Below are positions 17,287-26,313 of a stretch of DNA of 64,000 nt, piece by piece. The notes under the pieces were generated by a model that was given only the letters and a program-made list of their open reading frames with translations, was not told where the DNA came from and did no database searches. The stretch's first letter is position 1; every line of letters begins with the position of its first letter. The stretch comes from Planotetraspora silvatica (lineage in GTDB: Bacteria; Actinomycetota; Actinomycetes; Streptosporangiales; Streptosporangiaceae), in assembly GCF_016863315.1 (NCBI RefSeq), contig NZ_BOOQ01000055.1, forward strand, positions 30,003 through 94,002, written 5' to 3'. Both the position numbers and the translations under genes were made by a program.

Positions 17287-18134
17287 CGACAGTGCAGGCC
17301 GAGGGACTGTCGCTGCGGTTCGGGCGCACGACGGCCCTGGAAGGCGTGTCGTTCGCGCTGGACGACGGGGTCACCGGGCTGCTCGGGCCGAACGGCGCGG
17401 GCAAGACCACGCTACTGCGCATCCTGGCCACCGCGATCCCGGCGGACGCCGGGCAGTTGCGCATCCTCGGCGCGGACCCGCGTGGCGCCGCCGGGCGGCT
17501 GGCGGTCCGGCGCCGCCTCGGGTACCTGCCGCAGAACCCCGGGTTCCACCAGCACTTCACCGCGTTCGAGTTCGTCGACTACATCGCGATCCTCAAGGAG
17601 ATCGTGGATGGCCGGCACGACGAGGTACGCCGGGTGCTGCACGCGGTCGGCCTGGACGACCATCGCGGCAAGAAGATCAAAGCCTTGTCCGGCGGTATGC
17701 GCCAGCGCGTCGGATTGGCCGCGACACTGCTCGACGACCCGGCACTGGTGATCCTCGACGAGCCAACCGTCGGCCTGGATCCCGAGCAGCGGCTACGGTT
17801 CCGGGAGCTCATCGCGCATATCGGCGAGGGCCGTACCGTGCTGCTGTCCACCCACCAGACAGAGGACGTGTCCACCGTCTGCCAGCGCGTCATCGTCATG
17901 AACCAGGGCCGGATCCGGTTCGAGGGCGAGCCGTCCGCCCTCGCCGCGGTGGCCATGGGCCGGGTGTGGACGAGCCGGGCCCGGGCGGATGGCGCGCTCG
18001 CCGCATGGCGCACCGGCAACGGTGACTACCACAACATCGGCGACCCGCCGCCCGACGCGCGACTGGTCGATCCGAGCATCGAGGACGGGTACCTCATGCT
18101 GATCGACGCCGCGAGCCTGGCGGGTGCGGCATGA
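17283..18134 (+). CDS. ABC transporter ATP-binding protein
   Basis: 283 residues from GTG 17283, which overlaps the anti-sigma stop (GTGA). All ABC motifs are there: Walker A GPNGAGKTTLL (about residues 37-47), Q-loop LGYLPQNPGFHQHFT, signature LSGGMRQRVGLA, Walker B ALVILDEPTVGLDP and H-loop VLLSTHQTED. It is a stand-alone exporter-type (ABC-2) ATPase that would drive the two membrane proteins encoded next. In other actinomycetes this layout appears in peptide- or lipid-export units and immunity systems. The substrate is unknown. The C-terminal 50 residues after about 230 are variable. Confidence 0.93.
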   Translation: MTTVQAEGLSLRFGRTTALEGVSFALDDGVTGLLGPNGAGKTTLLRILATAIPADAGQLRILGADPRGAAGRLAVRRRLGYLPQNPGFHQHFTAFEFVDYIAILKEIVDGRHDEVRRVLHAVGLDDHRGKKIKALSGGMRQRVGLAATLLDDPALVILDEPTVGLDPEQRLRFRELIAHIGEGRTVLLSTHQTEDVSTVCQRVIVMNQGRIRFEGEPSALAAVAMGRVWTSRARADGALAAWRTGNGDYHNIGDPPPDARLVDPSIEDGYLMLIDAASLAGAA

Positions 18135-19720
18135 CCGCGGTGCTGGCTGAAGCGCCCGGCACCCCGGCGGTCGACGCCGCCGCGCGGCACCGGGCCGTCC
18201 TGGCCCTGGCCCGGGTGGAGACGGTACGGATGCTCCGGCACCCGGTGACCGTCGCCGCGACGCTTCTCCTGGCCGGCTTCTGGGTGTCCTCGTGGTTCGC
18301 GATCGGGACCAGCCGCTACCCCGTGCTGCAGGACCTCGACCGCGACAGCGCGATCGGCATGATGATTCTGCTCGGCGGCGCCGCGCTGATCGTCGGCAAC
18401 CTCGCCGTGCTGCGGGCGCACCGCGACGGCACCACGGGCCTGAGCCAGGTGCTCATCCTCCCGGACCGTGCGCGTACCGTCGCTCACCTGTTCGCACCGC
18501 TCCCACTGGCCGTGCTCGGCGCCGTCCTGATCGTCGCCCGCATGGCGATCCTCGCGATCTGCACTCCGGCCGCGGGCCACCCGAACCCGTACGAGCTCGC
18601 GACCGGCCCGGCCACCGTCCTGCTGCTCGGCGCACTCGGCGTCCTGCTGGGCCGGCTCACCCGGTCGGCGGTCGTCGCACCCCTGGCGCTGCTCGTCGTG
18701 CTCGCCGGCCTTGCCGTACTCGAACCGCTCGCCAACGGCGGAAAGGCCCTGTGGCTGGCACCGCAGGGCGGGTCGGTACTCCCGATGCCCGTCCCGGTAT
18801 CCCTGATGGGCCGCCCGGCCGCGGCCCACTTCGCGTACCTCCTCGGCCTGGCCGGGCTGCTGTCCGCCGCCGCCGTGCTGCGCGCCGGCGCCCGTGGCGT
18901 CCGGGTGGCCGTGGCCGGGGTGGTGGCGCTGGCCTGCGCGGTGGCGGGCGGCACGGCACAGCTGTCCGCGCCGGGTCACGCCGTCGTCGCGGCCCGGACC
19001 GCGGCCATGAACCACCCGTCCCAGTACGAGACCTGTCGGGAGCTCGGGCACGTCGCCTACTGCGCCTTCGCGGGATTCAGCCGCTGGATCCCCGCGTGGA
19101 ACACGGTCGTGCAGGCCGTCGTGGCACAGGTACCCGCCACGGCCCGGTCCGCGCGGCTGACCATCCGGCAACGCATCGTGTTCGTGAGCTTAGGCGGCGG
19201 AAAAGGGCCGGAGCAGCTGCTCGCCGCGTGGCGGTCGGACAACGCGGCCGCCGGTACCCCCGGGGCGATCGGCATCGACACCCAGTGGGGTGACAGCCGC
19301 TCCGCCGCCGACCTTGCCGCGCAGGTCGCGTACCGGCTGGTCACCGGCCGGGCCGGCGAGGCACACGTCGAGCAAGGCGCCGAACTCGCCGGCGCCACCG
19401 CCTGCGGCGGCGCCGGCGTGCTCGTCGTCTGGCTCGCCGGGCAGGCCGGCACGCAGGCCCGCACCGGGCTGCGCCGGCTCACCGAGGACGGGCGAGATCC
19501 ACGGGGCGGTGTCTCGTTCGACCAGAACCAGCTGATCCCCAGCGTCTACGTACCGGCGCCCGAACTCACTGTGGCGACACAGGCGCTGGCCCGCCCGCGC
19601 GCCGACATCGCCGCCCGGGTCCAGCGGTCCTGGGCCACGCTGACCGCGCCCGGCACCACCGCGGCGCAGGCAGCGCAGATCCTCGGCGTACCTGCCCCAG
19701 CCGCGGGCACGGCCTGCTGA
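18131..19720 (+). CDS. Large ABC-2-type permease with extended C-terminal domain
   Basis: 529 residues; its ATG overlaps the ATPase stop (ATGA). The N-terminal half has about six to seven membrane segments, including ATLLLAGFWVSSWFAIG, GMMILLGGAALIVGNLAVL, VLGAVLIVARMAILAI, ATVLLLGALGVLLG and AAVLRAGARGVRVAVAGVVALACAVAGG. From about residue 280 the protein is mostly soluble, with CRELGHVAYCAFAGFSRWIPAW (two Cys that may pair outside) and a DQNQLIPSVYVPAPEL stretch. I read it as the membrane subunit of the ABC system with a large extracytoplasmic domain. That topology is an inference, and I do not recognise a named family for the second half. Confidence 0.7.
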   Translation: MTAVLAEAPGTPAVDAAARHRAVLALARVETVRMLRHPVTVAATLLLAGFWVSSWFAIGTSRYPVLQDLDRDSAIGMMILLGGAALIVGNLAVLRAHRDGTTGLSQVLILPDRARTVAHLFAPLPLAVLGAVLIVARMAILAICTPAAGHPNPYELATGPATVLLLGALGVLLGRLTRSAVVAPLALLVVLAGLAVLEPLANGGKALWLAPQGGSVLPMPVPVSLMGRPAAAHFAYLLGLAGLLSAAAVLRAGARGVRVAVAGVVALACAVAGGTAQLSAPGHAVVAARTAAMNHPSQYETCRELGHVAYCAFAGFSRWIPAWNTVVQAVVAQVPATARSARLTIRQRIVFVSLGGGKGPEQLLAAWRSDNAAAGTPGAIGIDTQWGDSRSAADLAAQVAYRLVTGRAGEAHVEQGAELAGATACGGAGVLVVWLAGQAGTQARTGLRRLTEDGRDPRGGVSFDQNQLIPSVYVPAPELTVATQALARPRADIAARVQRSWATLTAPGTTAAQAAQILGVPAPAAGTAC

Positions 19721-20355
19721 TGAACGCCAGGACCCTGTACCTGCTGCTGCGGCCCACCGCGCACGCCGTCAAGTGGCGGCCGATGGTGGCCGGCGCGACC
19801 CTGGGGCTGGCCATCCTGCTGGTACCCGAGGCGCTGACCTCGCGGCTGACCGATGCCCATCTGACCACGCTGGCCCGCATCGCGGCGATCTGCGTCGCGC
19901 TCGGCGCGGCGTTCCTCCTCGACGACCCGGCCACCCGCAGCACCCTCACGGTGCCGACGCCGCGGCTGGCCCGCAACCTGGTTCGGGTCGCCCTGGCCGG
20001 GCCGGCCGTCGCTCTGTGGTGGGCGCTCACGCTCGGCCTGGCGAAGACGACCGGCCACCACGCGGCCGCCGCGCACTTGCCCGTCGCCGCGTTGACGCTG
20101 GAGGCGGCGACCCTGCTGGCCACCGCCCTCGCCCTGTCCGCCATCGCGCAGCGCCGCACCGTCGATGGGAACACGAGCGTCGTCGCGGCGCCGGCCGTAC
20201 TGCTACTCGTCGCTGTCGCCTGGTTCCTGCCGCACCCGGTGGAGCTGGTCCTCAGGCCCACCGACCCGCACTGGACGGCGTCGCACTACAACTGGGCGGC
20301 TGCCCTCGCGACCGCGCTCGTCGCATTCCTGTGGGCCAGCCACGAGCGCGCGTAA
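19720..20355 (+). CDS. Integral membrane protein, likely second permease subunit
   Basis: 211 residues; its ATG overlaps the previous stop by one base (TGATG). Five or six hydrophobic helices (ATLGLAILLVPEAL, ARIAAICVALGAAFLLDD, LVRVALAGPAVALWWALTLGL, LTLEAATLLATALALSAIA, VAAPAVLLLVAVAWFL, AAALATALVAFLWA) fill the protein. No known domain is visible. It is the last gene of the sigma/anti-sigma/ABC unit and probably partners the larger permease. Confidence 0.65.
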   Translation: MNARTLYLLLRPTAHAVKWRPMVAGATLGLAILLVPEALTSRLTDAHLTTLARIAAICVALGAAFLLDDPATRSTLTVPTPRLARNLVRVALAGPAVALWWALTLGLAKTTGHHAAAAHLPVAALTLEAATLLATALALSAIAQRRTVDGNTSVVAAPAVLLLVAVAWFLPHPVELVLRPTDPHWTASHYNWAAALATALVAFLWASHERA

Positions 20356-20420
20356 CTCGTAGGCCATGGTTCGGCGGCATCGGCGTGACGCTGGTGCCGG
20401 CCGTCCTCGTGTCGTTCTCT

Positions 20421-21482
20421 TCATACGATCTGCTCGCCGACCCATGCGGCACGCATGATGCCTTCCAGGTCGGACACGGTCACTGGTCGGGGGTTGGACG
20501 GCGGGACCGCGGGCAGGGCCAGTTCCGCTGCCCGGCGGATATCGGACTCCTTCAGCCCGATGGCGGCGAGTGAAGCCGGTGCGCCGAGCTCAGCACGCAG
20601 CGCGTCGAGCCCGGCCGCGGCGTTCGGCACGCCGAGCAACTCTTGGATGCGCTCGGCGGCATCCGGCGCGAAGGGGGCGTTGAACGCGGTGACGTACGGC
20701 AGCACGATCGCGTGCGTCTCGGCGTGCGGCAGGTTGTACGCCCCGCCGAGGGTGTGGCAGATCTTGTGGTGCAGCCCGGAGCCGGCCGAGGCGAATGCGA
20801 CCGCGGCGAGGTAGGCGCCGTACAGGGTCTGCTCGCGCGCGTCGAGGTCACCGGGGTCGGCGATCAGGCCGCGCAGTCCGGGGAAGAGCGCCCGCAGCCC
20901 CTCGGTGCCCAGCGCGCGGTTGATCGGGTCGGCGCGCGGCGCCCAGAACCCGTCGACGGCGTGCGCCACCGCATTGAGGCCGGACGCCACCGCCAGGGTC
21001 GTCGGCAGGCCGGCGCTCAGCGCGGCGTCGTAGACGACGACCTTCGGCAGCACCCTGGGATCCACTCCCGTCGTCTTGCGCTGTCCCTTGGTCATCCCCC
21101 ACACGTCGGTGGCCTCGGACCCGGCGAACGTCGTCGGTATCGCCACGATCGGGGCGCCGGTCCTCAGCGCCACCGCCTTCGCCAGACCGGTCACCGAGCC
21201 CCCGCCGATGGCGACGATCGCGTCGACGTCGGCGGCGGCCGCAACCGCCGTCGCCCTCTCGGCGTTCTCGACCGGGACGTGCTGCACGATCTCATCGATG
21301 CGCCGCACCACCGGGGCTCGCTCGGCGATGGCGTCGGCGAGCGCGACGGCGAAGGCATCGTGGACGAGCAGGATCCGCCGCGCCCCGAGTTCCTCCACCG
21401 CCGCGACCGCGTTGTCGGCGGCTGCGCCCGTGCCGAACAGGACGCGCTGCCCCAAAGTCACATGGTCGAACGTGAATGACAC
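20421..21482 (-). CDS. Maleylacetate reductase (iron-containing alcohol dehydrogenase family)
   Basis: 353 residues. Length and blocks fit maleylacetate reductases: GTGAAADNAVAAVEELGARRILLVHD (nucleotide side), VDAIVAIGGGSVTGLAKAVAL (GGGSxxGLAKA), IPTTFAGSEATDVWGMT, and HAVDGFWAPRADPINRAL and HHKICHTLGGAYNLPHAETHAIVLPY in the helical domain with the conserved His. The enzyme reduces maleylacetate to 3-oxoadipate with NAD(P)H at the end of (chloro)catechol and hydroxyquinol breakdown. No ring-cleavage dioxygenase is in the window, so it is either an isolated module or acts on a related substrate. Confidence 0.87.
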   Translation of the reverse strand: MSFTFDHVTLGQRVLFGTGAAADNAVAAVEELGARRILLVHDAFAVALADAIAERAPVVRRIDEIVQHVPVENAERATAVAAAADVDAIVAIGGGSVTGLAKAVALRTGAPIVAIPTTFAGSEATDVWGMTKGQRKTTGVDPRVLPKVVVYDAALSAGLPTTLAVASGLNAVAHAVDGFWAPRADPINRALGTEGLRALFPGLRGLIADPGDLDAREQTLYGAYLAAVAFASAGSGLHHKICHTLGGAYNLPHAETHAIVLPYVTAFNAPFAPDAAERIQELLGVPNAAAGLDALRAELGAPASLAAIGLKESDIRRAAELALPAVPPSNPRPVTVSDLEGIMRAAWVGEQIV

Positions 21483-21568
21483 GATCTACACCATACTGAG
21501 CATCGAGCAGCGGGCACCGCCCGCCGAGCCGCTTCCCGGTGACCGCGGGAGCAACGTCCGTCCCTTTG

Positions 21569-22297
21569 TTACGACTTGGCGCGCTCTGCTTCTGCGATCG
21601 CCGCGTACTGGCGCTCGAGCGCCTTCGCCGCGCCGCTGCGCCAGCTCTCGGCCATGGACGCCGCCATGGGATCGGGGAAGATGTCCTCCTCCTCTTTCTC
21701 CACTCCGTCGAAGATGCCTTGCGCGACGGACTCCGGAGAGGCCTTCGGCATGTCGACGTCTCGGCTCATATCGGTGTCTACGATGCCGGTCAGGACGGCA
21801 TGAACGCTCACGCTCCGTCCGGCCAGAAGGGCGCGCAGCGACTGCGTCATGTTGAACGCGGCTGCCTTTGAGATCGAGTAGGCCGGGATGAGCGGCAAGG
21901 GGGCGAAGGCGTTCACCGACAGATTGTTGACGACCGCTCCCCCGGAACGCATCAGCAACGGCAGGAACGCCTGGGTCACGTCGTAGGTGCCGAAGAGGTT
22001 GACGGCCAACTGCCGCTCGAGCACGAAACGATCGCTCAAGTCATCGTAAAGCGCCACGCCGGCATTGTTGACGAGCACATCGAGAGATTCGACCGCTTCG
22101 ACAGCCATCTGAATCTGCCCTCTGTCGGTCACGTCCAGGGTCAGAGGCGTGACGCGCCCATCCGAATGGTCCATGGACGCGCGCGTACCGACATACACCC
22201 GGTTCGCGCCTCTCCTCAATGCCTCCTCGACCAGCGCCCGCCCGATACCGCGATTGCCGCCGGTAACCAGAACCGCCCTGTCTGCGATTGTCGCCAT
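21569..22297 (-). CDS. SDR-family NAD(P)-dependent oxidoreductase
   Basis: 242 residues from ATG 22297 with a GA-rich ribosome site (AAAGAGAG). Classical short-chain dehydrogenase features: TGGNRGIGRALVEEALRRG (cofactor loop TGxxxGIG), NNAGVALYDDL, VVNNLSVNAFAPL (catalytic Ser strand) and YSISKAAAFNMTQ (YxxxK). A later Asp/Met-rich loop covers the active site. The preceding sigma-factor gene on the same strand ends 99 bases upstream. Substrate unknown. Confidence 0.9.
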   Translation of the reverse strand: MATIADRAVLVTGGNRGIGRALVEEALRRGANRVYVGTRASMDHSDGRVTPLTLDVTDRGQIQMAVEAVESLDVLVNNAGVALYDDLSDRFVLERQLAVNLFGTYDVTQAFLPLLMRSGGAVVNNLSVNAFAPLPLIPAYSISKAAAFNMTQSLRALLAGRSVSVHAVLTGIVDTDMSRDVDMPKASPESVAQGIFDGVEKEEEDIFPDPMAASMAESWRSGAAKALERQYAAIAEAERAKS

Positions 22298-22395
22298 GAT
22301 GACGATCTCTCTTTCTTCCCATGTGGTCGTATAGGCCGGACACGCCGGGATGACACGCCTCGGCCAGGTATTCCAACCCAAGGCCGCTGCCCGGT

Positions 22396-23358
22396 TCAGG
22401 TCGCGAGCGCGGGCGTGAGACCGAACGTCGGTACCAGGCTCGGGTCCATGAATGCTGTGATGCGGCTGATACGGGCCCCGATCAGGGTCAGGACCTGGAC
22501 GCCGTACGCCTCATACCGGCCGTCGTCCGCGCGCTGGTAGATGACGTACGCGGGCTGGTCGTTGGCGCGGGTGGGCACCATCCGCCACAGGTCGCGGCGG
22601 AGTACCCCATCAGCCAGGAACTCGACGACGGCACGCCGGCCGGTGAACCAGGTCGGGATCGGTGGCATCTCCAGTTCGACGTCGGCGCGCAGCAGGTTCA
22701 CCAGCGCGTCGGGGTCGGCCCGGGTGAAGGCGTCGACGTAGTTGTCGAGAAGGGTTCGCCGGGTTTCCTCTTCCGGCTCGGCCAGGTCGTCCTGGACCGG
22801 TCCGGCCTCGGCCAGGTGGGCTCGGGCGCGCCGGAGCGCGCTGTCGACGGCCGCGGTCGTCGTGTCGAGCATGTCGGCGACCTCGGCTGTCCGGAACGCC
22901 AGGACGTCACGCAAGGTCAGCACGGCCCGCTGCCGGGCGGGCAGGAACTGCAGTGCGGCGATGAAGGCGAGCCGCACTCCCGTCCTCCTGGCCACGATGG
23001 TCGCCGGGTCGTCGGCGGCGAACAGCGCGTCGGGCGCCGGCTGGAGCCACGGCATCGACGGCTCGTCGGCAGCCACGGCCACCCGGTGATCGTCCGAAGG
23101 AGCGCCCAATCCCGACGGTAGCGGCCGCCGTGAGCGTGTTTCCAACGCCGTCAGGCAGGCCATGGTGGCGATCTTGTACAGCCATCGCCGCACCGAGGAG
23201 CGGCCCTCGAACCGTTCGAACGCGCGCCACGCTCGCAGGTAGGTCTCCTGCACCAGGTCCTCGGCGTCATGGATGGAGCCGAGGATCCGGTAGCAGTGCG
23301 CGAGCAGTTCCGGCCGGAACGGCTCGGCCAGGGCGGCGAACTCGGCGTCCGAGGGCAT
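22396..23358 (-). CDS. Sigma-70 family factor with SnoaL-like C-terminal domain (SigX5/SigG-like ECF)
   Basis: 320 residues. ATG 23358 is preferred over an upstream GTG (23391) because GGAG lies 8 bases before it. Region 2: [47 protein letters not shown]. Region 4: [48 protein letters not shown] SnoaL/NTF2-like domain follows from about residue 205 ([43 protein letters not shown]). In this ECF group the fused SnoaL domain tunes activity in place of a separate anti-sigma factor, and none is encoded nearby. The truncated SDR gene lies just upstream on the same strand. Confidence 0.9.
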   Translation of the reverse strand: MPSDAEFAALAEPFRPELLAHCYRILGSIHDAEDLVQETYLRAWRAFERFEGRSSVRRWLYKIATMACLTALETRSRRPLPSGLGAPSDDHRVAVAADEPSMPWLQPAPDALFAADDPATIVARRTGVRLAFIAALQFLPARQRAVLTLRDVLAFRTAEVADMLDTTTAAVDSALRRARAHLAEAGPVQDDLAEPEEETRRTLLDNYVDAFTRADPDALVNLLRADVELEMPPIPTWFTGRRAVVEFLADGVLRRDLWRMVPTRANDQPAYVIYQRADDGRYEAYGVQVLTLIGARISRITAFMDPSLVPTFGLTPALAT

Positions 23359-23404
23359 CGCGGCTTCTCCCGGGGGTGCTGTGAGGGTCACTGTAGGCCG
23401 CGGC

Positions 23405-23908
23405 TCAGCTGACCGGGCGCAGTCCGGCGCCGCTGACCAGGTACTCCGGAGCGCTGCCGGGGTCCCCGGCGTATCCGCCGCTGAGCGCGGATCCGGCCAG
23501 GGCGGCTCCGCTGGACATCGCCACGACCACGCTGCCCGGCGCCAGCGGCTCCCGCAGCGCCGCCCGGGTCCAGGTGAAGACGTGCCGGGTGTCGGTGTGC
23601 CAATTGCGGCTGAAGGTTTCCCAGGTCTGCTCGTGTACGGGCGCCATGTGCGGCGTGGCTCCGGCGTTGAGGACCAGCAGGCTGGGACGGTATTCGCGGA
23701 TCACGTCCTGCGCGAGCGCTTCGTCGGTGGCATCGGCGGCGACGGGTGTGAAGCCCTCACCGTGTTCGTTGCGTACGGCGCGTAGCTCCTGCTCGTCGCG
23801 GGCGACGCCGACGACGCTGGTGCCCATGGCGACGAGCGCACTGGCGATCGCGCGCCCAAAGCCCCGGCTGGCACCAGTGACCACGGCAGTTTGCAAGAAA
23901 TCGGACAT
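23405..23908 (-). pseudogene. SDR-family oxidoreductase with an in-frame internal deletion
   Basis: 167 residues, against roughly 230-250 for the family. The start is normal: VVTGASRGFGRAIASAL (cofactor loop), [13 protein letters not shown] and [24 protein letters not shown]. Right after the catalytic Tyr (GYAG) the sequence jumps to [19 protein letters not shown], which looks like the normal C-terminal end of such proteins. The Lys of YxxxK and about 70 residues of substrate domain are missing, while the reading frame stays open. The product should be inactive as a dehydrogenase. The deletion reading is an inference from family layout. Confidence 0.65.
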
Positions 23909-24253
23909 CAGGCACTCCGAAGAGGTGATCGGGTTCAGTCCTCATCTAGACCAGCCGCCGGAGGAGAATCCGTCGCCGCAGCCGGAATCGGGGGAAGTGA
24001 TGTAGGTCACAGTCGCCCGGCCAGTTCATGGGCCCAGCGGGGTCGTAGCCCAGGTCCAGGGCTGCCACTGAGACGGTCAGCAGCCAGGTGGCAAGGCCGC
24101 GGTCTTGTCAGGGTGTCGAGGAAGCCAGCCAGAGGGCTGCTCGGCTGCGGCCCGGCTGGGGCTGCTCCCGAGATCGCCTGCGCTGCGTATCAGCGGGTCA
24201 TGCCAGGCATAGATGGGCACCCGGCAGCCACTGACGTCAACCCAGTCGGCGAC
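23909..24253. other. Gene-less stretch between truncated SDR and LysR gene
   Basis: 345 bases upstream of the SDR start and downstream of the LysR stop. I see no coding signal, hairpin terminator or tRNA in it. It must contain the promoter for the SDR/sigma pair, but no convincing -35/-10 could be picked. Confidence 0.5.
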
Positions 24254-25258
24254 TCACCGACTGCCGATGAGCTGGACGCCCGGGGGGAGTTGAGCCTGTT
24301 CCTGGGCATCCAGGAAGGCCTTGACGACGGCGGCATCCGAGCGGCGCCTGGTCCAGAAGAGGGCGACTTCTCGATGGGCGGTCGGGGAGTCGATGGTGCG
24401 GGTCGCGAGGCCTTCGGTGCTGGTGGTTTCCAGGGCGAGGCGGTTGATGATCCCGATGCCGAAGGCCGAGCGGACGAGCGCGACCAGGGTGGCCGGCTGG
24501 TCGGTGAGGTAAGCGATGTCGGCTCGTGCCGCCTCCTCGCCGAGCGTGTTGCGGAGGTCGAATCCGCCGCCTTCCTCCTCACTTCCGGCCGGGTTTCCGA
24601 TCAGCGGGCGCTCCAGGATGTCGGCGACGCTGAGCGAGTCCTTGTGGGTGAGGGGATCCTGCTCGCGCATGACGGCGACGATGTCCTCCCGCCAGATCGT
24701 CCGGTGGCAGAGCGTCGTCTCGTGCATCTTGGGGAGGAGGGGCCGGAACGCCAGGTCGACGGCGCCGCTGACGACCATTTCCTCCAGCGTCGAGGCGTTT
24801 CCCTCGTGGAGCTCGATGGTGATGCCCGGATACTTCGCCGTCAGGGCCCGAAGGACCGCGGGCAGGTAGGTGGAGCTGACGCTCGGATAGCTGCCGATCT
24901 TTACGTGGGCGACGAAGTTGTCGAGCGTGCTGCGGGCCATCTCGACACCGCGCTGGAGCTCCAGCAGGGCGTTCAAGGCATGGCTGCGGAACAGTTCACC
25001 CGCCTCGGTCGTGCAGATGGGGCGTGCCTTGCGATCGAAGAGGGTTACGCCGAGGGCGTGTTCCAGCGCGGCGATGTGCGCGCTGACTCGCGACTGCGAC
25101 AGATGCAGCACGATGGTGGCCGCGCCGAACCCGCCCTTGTCGGCCACGGCGAGAAAGCTGCGCAGCCACGCGGTCTGGAGCGACATGGCGTCCCGGGGAT
25201 CGCGCGGGGCGAGATCCACGATCTCCTCTGCGGGTTCCCCGACCGGTGGGCCGCTCAT
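24254..25258 (-). CDS. LysR-family transcriptional regulator
   Basis: 334 residues from ATG 25258, which overlaps the stop of the GlcF-like gene (ATGA) and has GGGGA 5 bases upstream. An internal ATG at residue 25 is the classical LysR start but lacks a ribosome site. HTH: LQTAWLRSFLAVADKGGFGAATIVLHLSQSRVSAHIAALEHALGVTLFDRKARP. The effector domain (about 115-330) has the periplasmic-binding-like fold. It is the last gene of the seven-gene catabolic operon and most likely controls it, and perhaps the divergent FAH gene, in response to a sugar acid. A regulator embedded at the operon end gives positive or negative feedback. Confidence 0.9.
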   Translation of the reverse strand: MSGPPVGEPAEEIVDLAPRDPRDAMSLQTAWLRSFLAVADKGGFGAATIVLHLSQSRVSAHIAALEHALGVTLFDRKARPICTTEAGELFRSHALNALLELQRGVEMARSTLDNFVAHVKIGSYPSVSSTYLPAVLRALTAKYPGITIELHEGNASTLEEMVVSGAVDLAFRPLLPKMHETTLCHRTIWREDIVAVMREQDPLTHKDSLSVADILERPLIGNPAGSEEEGGGFDLRNTLGEEAARADIAYLTDQPATLVALVRSAFGIGIINRLALETTSTEGLATRTIDSPTAHREVALFWTRRRSDAAVVKAFLDAQEQAQLPPGVQLIGSR

Positions 25259-26313
25259 CGTGGTCCCCGCTGGGCCATCTCGACGAGTTCGGCCAGATGG
25301 AGTACCCGCGTGCGGAGCCGAGCCCGGCGCACCTCGGTGATCAGCTGACGCTGGCAGCCAGGGTTTACCACAACCAGGAAATCTAGTTTAAGGCTGGACA
25401 ATTCCGCCATCTTTGGGGCCAGAACTCGTCGGCTGTCGCGGCGTCTGAGCAGGGAGTAGGTGCCTGCCGCGCCGCAGCAGTCGGCCGCGCCGGGCACCTC
25501 GATGTAGTCTCCGAGCGCGCTGATCACGCGGCGGGGCGCCTCGCTGATGCCCAGCCCGTTACGCAGGTGGCAGGAGTCCTGGAGGCCGATACGGGCCCTA
25601 CGGCCGTCGACGAGGATCGGGCCAGGCAGCGGGCCGTCCTCGAGCAGTGCTTCGGAGTAGTCGACCACCCGGTCCCGGCCCACGACGGCGGCGAGGTGGG
25701 CGCTGCAGCCCCCGGCGGTGGAGATGATCCGGCCGGGTCGGTCGGCGAGCCGGCGGGCCATCTGTTCGCCGAGGGCTCGCTCGCCGTTGTGGGCGTGGAG
25801 CGCTCCGCAGCACCCCTGGTCCAGTGGGATCGCGACGCCCGGCAAGGTGGTCGCGGCGGCGCGGCTGACCCCGGGCAACAGAACGCGCTCGAAGCAGCCG
25901 AGCATCAGGGTCGTATCCGTCTCGGGGGTGGTGAACCGGGCATGCCGCCGGAACCTGCCCACCAGCCGGATGAGCCGCTCGCGCGCTGCGAAGGCCAGCA
26001 GCGGGCGGATGCGCATCGGGCGCCTCCGACCCTTCCACTGGGCGTCGCGTAGGTCTTCCAAGAGCCTCCCGTAGGGGACGCCCGCGGGACACACCGGTTC
26101 GCAGGCGCGACAGCCGAGGCAGAACGAGCCCTGTTCGAGCGCCGCTGGATCGAACAGGTCGATTTCCCCGCCCTCGACGGCGCGCATGAGGGCGATGCGT
26201 CCGCGCGGCGAGGACGACTCGTCGCCCGTCAGCTTGTAGGTCGGGCAGGAGGGCAGGCAGAAGCCGCACGAGATGCAGGTGCCGAGGTCGTCGGCGTCGA
26301 AGACATCGGTCAT
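25255..26313 (-). CDS. GlcF-like (Fe-S) subunit of a 2-hydroxyacid oxidase
   Basis: 352 residues, somewhat shorter than the roughly 400 of E. coli GlcF. Two [4Fe-4S] motifs sit at the N-terminus: CISCGFCLPSCPTY and CLGCRACEPVCPAG. Two cysteine-rich CCG domains follow: LDQGCCGALHAHNG and, near the C-terminus, DCCGAAGTYSLL, with CHLRN between them. The family passes electrons from an FAD subunit to the quinone pool at the membrane. The partner GlcD-like gene overlaps by 4 bases, and no GlcE subunit is present. In this operon the pair probably oxidises the glycolate or lactate released by the sugar pathway. Confidence 0.9.
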   Translation of the reverse strand: MTDVFDADDLGTCISCGFCLPSCPTYKLTGDESSSPRGRIALMRAVEGGEIDLFDPAALEQGSFCLGCRACEPVCPAGVPYGRLLEDLRDAQWKGRRRPMRIRPLLAFAARERLIRLVGRFRRHARFTTPETDTTLMLGCFERVLLPGVSRAAATTLPGVAIPLDQGCCGALHAHNGERALGEQMARRLADRPGRIISTAGGCSAHLAAVVGRDRVVDYSEALLEDGPLPGPILVDGRRARIGLQDSCHLRNGLGISEAPRRVISALGDYIEVPGAADCCGAAGTYSLLRRRDSRRVLAPKMAELSSLKLDFLVVVNPGCQRQLITEVRRARLRTRVLHLAELVEMAQRGPR

